Below, in pieces: positions 58,402 to 64,000 of a stretch of DNA of 64,000 nucleotides; position 1 is the stretch's first letter; the number at the start of each line of letters is the position of its first letter. The DNA lies in assembly GCF_000423305.1 (NCBI RefSeq), contig NZ_AUHS01000008.1, forward strand, positions 124,001 to 188,000, read 5' to 3'. Source of the stretch: Legionella moravica DSM 19234. Lineage in GTDB: Bacteria; Pseudomonadota; Gammaproteobacteria; Legionellales; Legionellaceae. A program made the position numbers and the translations under genes. The notes beneath the pieces are model-generated. The model was not told where the DNA came from and searched no databases. It saw only the letters and a list, made by a program, of their open reading frames with translations.

Positions 58402-58723
58402 TATTAAAACTATAGATGTTCATGAGTTAAAAAATAGAATGGATGCTCATCCAGATTTATGCTTAATTGATGTACGTGAGATTGATGAATGGCGTGATAT
58501 GCGAATCCCTGGAGCGCTTCACATTCCCAAAGATGAAATCTCTGTAAAAATAAACGATTCAATAACAGATAAATCAAAACCGGTTTATTTGCATTGCCGA
58601 GGCGGCGTTCGATCGTTATATGCGGCTCAAAGTCTTATGGATATAGGCTATCAGGATGTTTATTCAGTAGATGGCGGAATCATGGAGTGGGCAATGTTTG
58701 GTTATCCCGTTGAGCAGGAGTAG
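58388..58723 (+). CDS. single-domain rhodanese-like protein
   Basis: A 111-residue cytoplasmic rhodanese domain. LIDVREIDEWRDMRIPGALHIP is the entry motif and LHCRGGVRS is the six-residue active-site loop with the catalytic cysteine, the loop length of sulfurtransferases. It probably carries persulfide sulfur; the acceptor is unknown. Start overlaps the previous gene. Confidence 0.85.
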   Translation: MTKHDIKTIDVHELKNRMDAHPDLCLIDVREIDEWRDMRIPGALHIPKDEISVKINDSITDKSKPVYLHCRGGVRSLYAAQSLMDIGYQDVYSVDGGIMEWAMFGYPVEQE

Positions 58724-58867
58724 TTATGCTCCAGCAGCATGAGTGAACAAAGAGAGCCCATTATTCTTTCTTGTAATCTCATACTCCTGCTGGTTCAAGG
58801 CTGATTCGACTTATACAGTATACAAACAGGGGCCGGTAGTTACACTCTTTTAAAAAAAGCACATGAA

Positions 58868-59072
58868 TTAGGGCGTGTTTACAATTCATCTCCGCAGACT
58901 ACGTGCCTCGATTTGTTCGCGGTAGAGAATAGGAGTTGTAGCCTGTTTGCTCGCAAACAGGATCATGATTTTTCGAGCTTCAAAATCGAAGCTTATAGTT
59001 GGTGCATCAAATCCTGGTTGCGAGCAACCAGGATACTTAACTGAGACATAGTTGATTGTAAACAGCCCTAAC
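58868..59072. repeat. 205-bp inverted-repeat element (MITE-like)
   Basis: Left tip TTAGGGCGTGTTTACAATTC and right tip (reverse complement TTAGGGCTGTTTACAATCAA) match in about 16 of 19 positions. The interior has no coding frame but contains two perfect short hairpins, CCTGTTTGC-TC-GCAAACAGG and CCTGGTTGC-GA-GCAACCAGG. The right tip covers the stop codon of the neighbouring effector-like gene. Confidence 0.65.
58931..59031 (+). repeat. 101-bp direct repeat, copy 1
   Basis: This core of the element above is about 90 percent identical to 63838-63938 on the same strand. It runs from AGGAGTTGTAGCCTG to GCGAGCAACCAG and includes both hairpins. Confidence 0.85.
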
Positions 59073-59775
59073 CTAATCCATTTGACATGGGAACAGGCTC
59101 TGCTGAAGGGGTTGTATCTTTAGCTGGTGTTTTAGGTACAGAAGCCTTTGAACTGCTTGCTCCATACAAAGTGGAACGGTGTTTGGCAGGGCTTACTGTT
59201 TGCTCCTTTTTAGCTTCCGCGCTGTCTACATTATTATTGAATAGCGCAGCTTCTTTTAATTTTAGATCTTTTATATCAATTTCGACTTTATATCCTTCAA
59301 TATCAAATGGATTAACAGGCAAATAACCTTTTCTGCAATCACCACCTACATAAACATGGTTAAGGAAAAAATTGAGCAGACTGGGATACATGTCAACCAA
59401 CTCGATATCACCAGGCATATTATCTTTAGTTAAATTAAGGCTCAATCCCAGGAACCGCTTCATTCCACTATTATCTGCACTTAATACAAAACTGTAAATT
59501 CCACCATAACTTTCTACAATTTTATCGTAGATATAAAATGCTAATGTATTCAATACTCGTGCTGCTTCAGATTTATCATCCTGTTTATCAAGGAGTTCTA
59601 TTGTTTTTAATAAGAGACGCGCTTGAATCTTCCTTTCTTGAGGAAGTATATCAGTGGCCTCCCATAGTTTATCAAGATCCTTTTTGTAAGTTTTCTTATG
59701 CTCTTTAATTGATGATGCTATGGCTTCTTTAATGCTGGATTTTAATATTTCATATGCTACTAATTCATAAGACAT
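59068..59775 (-). CDS. lem14: Dot/Icm effector candidate, Lem14-like
   Basis: A 235-residue soluble protein, helical in its first half (SYELVAYEILKSSIKEAIAS and onward), with a flexible Ser/Pro/Thr-rich tail (SPAKHRSTLYGASSSKASVP, then KTPAKDTTPSAEP). No enzyme motif is visible. From its position between the rhodanese and the phosphatase, upstream of udk-fabI, I recall it as lem14, an effector found by machine learning; no function is assigned. AAGGAG precedes the ATG. The stop codon TAG is formed by the TTAGGG tip of a repeat element, so the natural C-terminus may have been altered. Confidence 0.6.
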   Translation of the reverse strand: MSYELVAYEILKSSIKEAIASSIKEHKKTYKKDLDKLWEATDILPQERKIQARLLLKTIELLDKQDDKSEAARVLNTLAFYIYDKIVESYGGIYSFVLSADNSGMKRFLGLSLNLTKDNMPGDIELVDMYPSLLNFFLNHVYVGGDCRKGYLPVNPFDIEGYKVEIDIKDLKLKEAALFNNNVDSAEAKKEQTVSPAKHRSTLYGASSSKASVPKTPAKDTTPSAEPVPMSNGLG

Positions 59776-60095
59776 CTTAATTTCTCCTTAAACTCCATTA
59801 ACAGGATTAGTGAATTTCTTTCACCAAAAATCAGTTTAAACTAATTAATTATTTTCGTCATGTGTTTTCTTTTTACTAACTATTTAAATTTCAACCTGTT
59901 GATTTTAATAAAAAAATATCAGTGCCTATTGACCTTTCATCTATAGCCCCCTACTTCTCGCGCATACAGGAGTAATATAGGTGAAGGGAGCAATTATCAA
60001 CAGACCCTAGAAGATAATTCAGTTAATAAATTATTGCTTTATAGGTCTTTTTTACGGTAATTTAATCAGCAATTTAACTTTTAGCAGTTACTCTA
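59776..60095. other. AT-rich gap upstream of lem14 and the phosphatase gene
   Basis: The divergent promoters must lie here. A single end of the TTAGGG/TTGACAATT repeat family is at 59991-60010 (CAATTATCAACAGACCCTAG on the plus strand). The CTTAAT-like text next to the lem14 start is its ribosome-binding region, not a PmrA box. Nothing else is evident. Confidence 0.4.
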
Positions 60096-61724
60096 ATGAT
60101 AAGAATCCTCTGCAGTTCACTGTTGTTTTTTTATGCTTTTATTGGATATGCTCACCCCCCCCAACCCAAGCTGATTGTACAAATTGTGGTTGACCAGTTA
60201 CGTGGCGATTTAATCCACAATCACCAACATCAAATGGGATCCGGGGGCTTTAATTATTTAATAAGTCATGGTATCAACTTTAATAACGCCCACCATCCTC
60301 ATGCCAACACCACTACCTGTGCCGGTCATGCAACTATAGCAACTGGTAGTTATCCTTCGATACATGGTGTCATCGATAATGACTGGTTTGACAGAAACTC
60401 AAAAAATCTTATCTATTGCATGGAAGATTTGAACAACGCGATTGTATCGACAATTCACACAAAAAAATCCATACCTGGCCGTTCTCCAAAAAACTTGCAA
60501 GGGACTACTCTAAGTGATGAAATTAGCCTGGCAAATAAAGGAAAGGTGTTTGCGGTCTCTTTAAAAGATCGCGCTGCGATAACGCTAGCAGGTCATTCAG
60601 GAAAAGCATTCTGGTTTGACAAAATAAACGGTGGCTTCGTATCCAGCAGGTATTATTACACCAGTTATCCTCAATGGGTTCAAACCTGGAATGCACAGTA
60701 TAAGCCTGTAGCCTTCGACTGGACTCTAAGTCAACCCATTACTCAATATCAAAACTCTGCAACAAAGCCATTCAAAGAATATTATGGAGATTTTAACCAA
60801 ACGTTCCCTCATCATGTTAGCAATCCTCCATCAGAATCCTATTTTAAATCTTTATCCAGAACACCCAAAGCAGATCAATTAACTGCTGATTTTGCAGAAC
60901 AATTACTTATTAATGAACAATTAGGAACATCAGACAATAAAACAGATTATCTTGGCATCAGCTTTTCAGCAGTAGATGCCATCGGGCATCAATTCGGTCC
61001 AAATAGCCTTGAAGCAGAAGATAATTTAATGCAGTTGGATAAAACATTGAGTCATTTATTATCTGTAATCGACAAACAGACTGGGCTCGAAAATACACTC
61101 ATTATACTCACTGCGGATCATGGCGTTAGTGACAGCCCAACTTTTCTTAAATCACATAATATCCCTCAAGGTAAACCTTTTGACATTGCGGCATTGGAGC
61201 AAGCCATTAAACTGATGTTATCTAAAGAATATCAACTTCCCCCTGAGACTTTGATGTCCATTACCCCACCCTACATCTACCTCAACCATCAGCTCATTGC
61301 TGAGCACAAATTAAGTGTCTCTAAGGTTAGCAGATTTATATCCAATTCGCTGATTCAGCAACCAGGCATATACAGAGCTTATCCATTACCAGTTACCAAT
61401 ATTGAAGAAGATTGGCTCACTGCCAAAGTCAATCGTATGGCTTACCCTTATCGTGCAGGAGATGTGTATCTGATTCCTCCTCCTTATCAATCGCTTGATG
61501 ACAAACAAGAGGATACAGTTTCCCATGGAACCCCGTGGCAATATGATAGTTATGTACCTTTATTGTTCGTCAATCCAAAATTTGAACCGAAGCTCATTTC
61601 ACGACCAGTGTACACTACCGATATTGCTTCGACCTTATCGGCTTTATTGGGTATTAATCCTCCTTCTGGAGCAGTTGGCGCTCCCCTCAAAGAAGTAGTG
61701 GAATTTTATAGGGATGTTGCCTAA
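60096..61724 (+). CDS. PafA-like alkaline phosphatase family protein
   Basis: A 542-residue exported phosphatase. The signal peptide ends near GYAHPPQ. The metal site and Thr nucleophile lie in IVVDQLRGD and TTTCAGHATIATGSYPSIHG; FSAVDAIGHQFGP and ILTADHGVSD give the remaining Asp/His ligands; the last ligand is in the DTVSHGTPWQYDSYVPLLF region. It is closest to PafA-type monoesterases among the alkaline phosphatase superfamily. It probably releases phosphate from organic esters in the periplasm or outside the cell. Confidence 0.85.
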   Translation: MIRILCSSLLFFYAFIGYAHPPQPKLIVQIVVDQLRGDLIHNHQHQMGSGGFNYLISHGINFNNAHHPHANTTTCAGHATIATGSYPSIHGVIDNDWFDRNSKNLIYCMEDLNNAIVSTIHTKKSIPGRSPKNLQGTTLSDEISLANKGKVFAVSLKDRAAITLAGHSGKAFWFDKINGGFVSSRYYYTSYPQWVQTWNAQYKPVAFDWTLSQPITQYQNSATKPFKEYYGDFNQTFPHHVSNPPSESYFKSLSRTPKADQLTADFAEQLLINEQLGTSDNKTDYLGISFSAVDAIGHQFGPNSLEAEDNLMQLDKTLSHLLSVIDKQTGLENTLIILTADHGVSDSPTFLKSHNIPQGKPFDIAALEQAIKLMLSKEYQLPPETLMSITPPYIYLNHQLIAEHKLSVSKVSRFISNSLIQQPGIYRAYPLPVTNIEEDWLTAKVNRMAYPYRAGDVYLIPPPYQSLDDKQEDTVSHGTPWQYDSYVPLLFVNPKFEPKLISRPVYTTDIASTLSALLGINPPSGAVGAPLKEVVEFYRDVA

Positions 61725-61775
61725 TACCGTATTTAAATAAAGATACCTTGGTTAACGAAATATTCGATTAGGTGT

Positions 61776-61812
61776 AAATTAGAGCTGCCTGTTGTTCAGG
61801 CAAGCTCAATTT
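61776..61812. terminator. hairpin terminator after the phosphatase gene
   Basis: AAATT-A-GAGCT-GCCTG pairs with CAGGC-A-AGCTC-AATTT around TTGTT, ending 88 bases past the stop. The A/T flanks allow it to act in both directions. Confidence 0.6.
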
Positions 61813-61956
61813 ATATTATCTAAATATTCTGCTACCAGGCGAGGAATGGATGAAACTCTGACAAATATGAAGTAATCCACATGAAAAACCCCATATACAA
61901 TTGAATTTAACGCAAAATAGCTTTACTATTTGCACAAAATTTTTAACGATATCATT

Positions 61957-62592
61957 ATGACTAAGCAAGCTATCATTATTGGAATTTCCGGGCCATCAGC
62001 ATCGGGTAAAAGTCTTTTAGCAAATACTATTGTGAGCGAACTTGGCTCAGAGCAAGTAGTAGTGATCTCTGAAGACGCATATTATAAAGATAACGGCCAT
62101 ATGCCTTTTGGTGAGCGTGAAAAGATAAATTACGATCACCCTGATTCATTTGACCATGCACTACTTTGCGACCACCTACGCCAGCTCAGAATGGGTAAAT
62201 CAGTAGATATACCGATTTACTCCCATTCGAAACATTTACGCTTACCTGAAACCAGAACAGTAGGTCAGCATGCGATTATTGTTTTAGAAGGAATTTTGCT
62301 ATTCAGTGACAAAGCCCTTAGAGAAATTATGGATATTCGCATTTTTATGTCTACTCCATTGGATGTTTGCTTAACCCGACGTTTAAAACGAGATGTTGTT
62401 GAGCGCCATCGCTCTTTTGAGTCAGTTCTCCACCAATACGAAACAACGGTCAGGCCTATGTATTTGCAATTTATAGAACCATCGAGCCGATATGCCGATA
62501 TTATTGTACCTCGTGGTGGTGAAAATCGAATTGCCATTGAAATGATTCAAGCAAAAATGCGCGAATTGCTCGCATCACATACTACTAAATAA
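61957..62592 (+). CDS. udk: uridine kinase
   Basis: A 211-residue pyrimidine ribonucleoside kinase that phosphorylates uridine and cytidine for salvage. The P-loop GPSASGKS lies at residues 11-18, SEDAYYKD is the conserved acidic loop, [21 protein letters not shown] and [14 protein letters not shown] complete the pattern. ATG at 61957 gives the family's usual N-terminus; a TTG nine codons earlier adds nothing typical. It ends 22 bases before fabI. Confidence 0.92.
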   Translation: MTKQAIIIGISGPSASGKSLLANTIVSELGSEQVVVISEDAYYKDNGHMPFGEREKINYDHPDSFDHALLCDHLRQLRMGKSVDIPIYSHSKHLRLPETRTVGQHAIIVLEGILLFSDKALREIMDIRIFMSTPLDVCLTRRLKRDVVERHRSFESVLHQYETTVRPMYLQFIEPSSRYADIIVPRGGENRIAIEMIQAKMRELLASHTTK

Positions 62593-62614
62593 GAGTAAGA
62601 CGAAGGAGAATACT

Positions 62615-63403
62615 GTGGGATTTTTATCTGGAAAAAAGGCCTTAATTATCGGATTAGCAAGTAATCGTTCCATTGCCTACGGAATAGCAAAAGCATTTCA
62701 TGCTCAAGGAGCGGAGCTCGCCTTCACCTATCAAAATGAAAAATTACAGTCTCGTGTTGAAAACATGGCGGCTGAATTTAATTCTACGCTAACGTTCCCT
62801 TGTGACGTTGCTCGAGATGATGACATCAGCGCTTTATTTACTAACCTAGGTAAACATTGGGATAAATTTGATATTCTGATCCATTCGGTAGCCTATGCTC
62901 CAGCAGATCAAATCAGTGGTGATTTTATTGAATGCTCTAATAGAGAAGGATTTAGAATTGCTCACGACATCAGCGCATACAGTTTAGTAGGCTTGGCTCA
63001 AGCTGCATTGCCAATGATGGAGGAAACACAAGGCTCTATATTAACCTTAAGCTATTACGGGGCAGAGAAAGCAGTACCTAACTATAATGTCATGGGTATT
63101 GCAAAAGCAAGCCTTGAGGCAGCAGTACGTTATCTGGCAGCAAGTCTGGGTCCACGAGGGCTAAGAATCAATGCTATATCAGCTGGGCCGATTAAAACGC
63201 TTGCCGCAGCAGGTATCAAAGATTTTCGCAAAATACAGGCTGCCTATGCAAACATTACTCCACTCCAAAGAAATGTTACAGCAGATGAAGTTGGAAATAC
63301 AGCAGCATTTCTATGCTCTGACCTGGCGTCAGGAATAACCGGTGAAGTGGTTCATGTGGACGCAGGTTACCATGCTGTTTCAACAATGAGCGAACTAGGT
63401 TAA
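62615..63403 (+). CDS. fabI: enoyl-[acyl-carrier-protein] reductase (NADH)
   Basis: A 262-residue short-chain-dehydrogenase-type enzyme for the last reduction of each fatty-acid elongation cycle. The family features are the dinucleotide loop [13 protein letters not shown], the SVAYAP strand and [20 protein letters not shown] with the catalytic Tyr157 and Lys164. The GTG start has GAAGGAG in good position. It is the target type of diazaborines and triclosan. Cotranscribed with udk. Confidence 0.95.
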   Translation: MGFLSGKKALIIGLASNRSIAYGIAKAFHAQGAELAFTYQNEKLQSRVENMAAEFNSTLTFPCDVARDDDISALFTNLGKHWDKFDILIHSVAYAPADQISGDFIECSNREGFRIAHDISAYSLVGLAQAALPMMEETQGSILTLSYYGAEKAVPNYNVMGIAKASLEAAVRYLAASLGPRGLRINAISAGPIKTLAAAGIKDFRKIQAAYANITPLQRNVTADEVGNTAAFLCSDLASGITGEVVHVDAGYHAVSTMSELG

Positions 63404-64000
63404 TCGGATACATTAAGACTGCTTGGCAGCTTAAATATCTGAAATAACCTATCAGTTTAGACTGGTTCCCAGCCACTATCTCTGGATGATATCTATGGCT
63501 GCACCAGTGAATGTATCCGGCATTAATCCAGAAATGTCGGATAGCAACCCTAAAGCACTGGATCCAGCGATAAAGCCCCAAACCATCTTCACTTTTTTTA
63601 GCGTAAGTTGAGCCTTGGCCAGACAATTCATTGATTCGAAGTAATAATTGGTTTATGAGAGATTGGGCTTGATCTGGTACAGCAAATACATCAATTCATT
63701 TTCGAACATGGCTTAGATTTTGTATGGCCAAGGCCCAACCTAATCAAGCTGAACCCTTGGATCAAAGCCACATAAATCCGAAGTACAACATTAGTCCCTA
63801 TCTTAACCGAATTCCCGCGGCTATGACCGCGGGATCCAGGAGTTGTAGCCTGTTTACTCGCAAACAGGATCATGCTTTCTCAAGCTTTTAAATCGAAGCT
63901 TATAGTTTGTACATAAAATCCTGGTTGCGAGCAACCAGAGGTCCGGCCCCGATCTTGGGAAAAAGGTATCAAATCTCGAATGGTTCAAATCTTATGCGAG
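63404..64000. other. repeat-rich region without genes
   Basis: GTAAGTTGAGCCTTGGCC (from 63603) and its inverse near 63723-63742 (GGCCAAGGCCCAACCTA) form a 140-bp inverted pair of the family also seen at 22344. A GC-rich hairpin CCCGCGG...CCGCGGG lies at 63813-63833. I see no gene in the rest. Confidence 0.55.
63838..63938 (+). repeat. 101-bp direct repeat, copy 2
   Basis: Second copy of 58931-59031, about nine differences in 101 bases. Here the TTAGGG tips are not seen, so the core has a wider distribution than the tips. The first hairpin has lost one pair (TTTACTCGCAAA). Confidence 0.85.

Noticed and set aside
59770-59790. PmrA-like CTTAAT...CTTAAA text at the lem14 start
   Set aside because: It coincides with the ribosome-binding site directly at the start codon and cannot be a promoter element for that gene.
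63276-63626. 116-residue minus-strand frame overlapping the end of fabI
   Set aside because: It overlaps a certain gene and continues into dispersed repeats; composition is not protein-like.
1-64000. CRISPR arrays, tRNA or rRNA genes
   Set aside because: No regularly spaced repeats with unique spacers, no tRNA cloverleaf with GTTCGANTC-type T arm in context, and no rRNA-like sequence was noticed on either strand; a tRNAscan run would settle the tRNA question.

Overview
The window is a stretch of chromosome from a Legionella, most probably L. pneumophila. The reasons are the low-GC gammaproteobacterial gene content, a fused lysC-lysA gene, a Com1/DsbA2-type oxidoreductase, the NosP-NahK-NarR signalling trio, two genes I recognise as probable Dot/Icm effectors (Ceg25-like and Lem14-like), and a tandem PmrA-type box in front of the first. 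These identifications come from remembered family sequence, not from a search.

Layout. 1-2010: two decayed IS3-family elements around an orphan secreted-type ORF with no good start. 2.4-13 kb: FadL porin, LysAC, an AddA-like helicase-nuclease, the Mrp Fe-S carrier, a repeat island (a small inverted-repeat element, then a broken GIY-YIG gene bracketed by inverted REP-like palindromes), a CsiV-like protein and OxyR. 13-18.3 kb: an MFS transporter, a secreted unknown, LpxK and MsbA. 18.6-23.7 kb: FIST sensor (NosP), histidine kinase and a receiver-PAS-GGDEF-EAL regulator. 23.8-26.4 kb: GNAT, PyrD and a methyltransferase.

26.6-36.8 kb is a leucine/isovalerate catabolic cluster: isovaleryl-CoA dehydrogenase, thiolase, a small membrane protein, both methylcrotonyl-CoA carboxylase subunits, methylglutaconyl-CoA hydratase, HMG-CoA lyase and an acetoacetyl-CoA synthetase. 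Together they convert leucine skeletons to acetyl-CoA, which fits an amino-acid-feeding intracellular bacterium. 36.9-39.5 kb: a methionine importer (metNIQ) whose leader starts with a SAM-II-like motif exactly where the predicted promoter would start transcription.

39.6-43.3 kb is an accessory island with the PmrA-box-preceded Ceg25-like effector and a convergent 664-residue alpha/beta-hydrolase-like protein. 43.8-54.4 kb: a small PA3496-type protein, RsmJ, GmhB, GlyS, GlyQ, DsbA2, UvrD, a proline-iminopeptidase homologue lacking its nucleophile, Dtd and MlaA. 54.6-63.4 kb: GshB-GshA, a DMT transporter, a membrane protein, a rhodanese, Lem14-like protein, a PafA-like phosphatase, uridine kinase and FabI. 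The last 600 bases are dispersed repeats. I saw no tRNA, rRNA or CRISPR.

The most rewarding items to check are the SAM-II-like leader of metNIQ, the REP-bracketed GIY-YIG unit, the pseudoenzyme-like Pip, the 664-residue hydrolase-like protein, and a family of TTAGGG-ended inverted-repeat elements, one of which supplies the stop codon of the Lem14-like gene.
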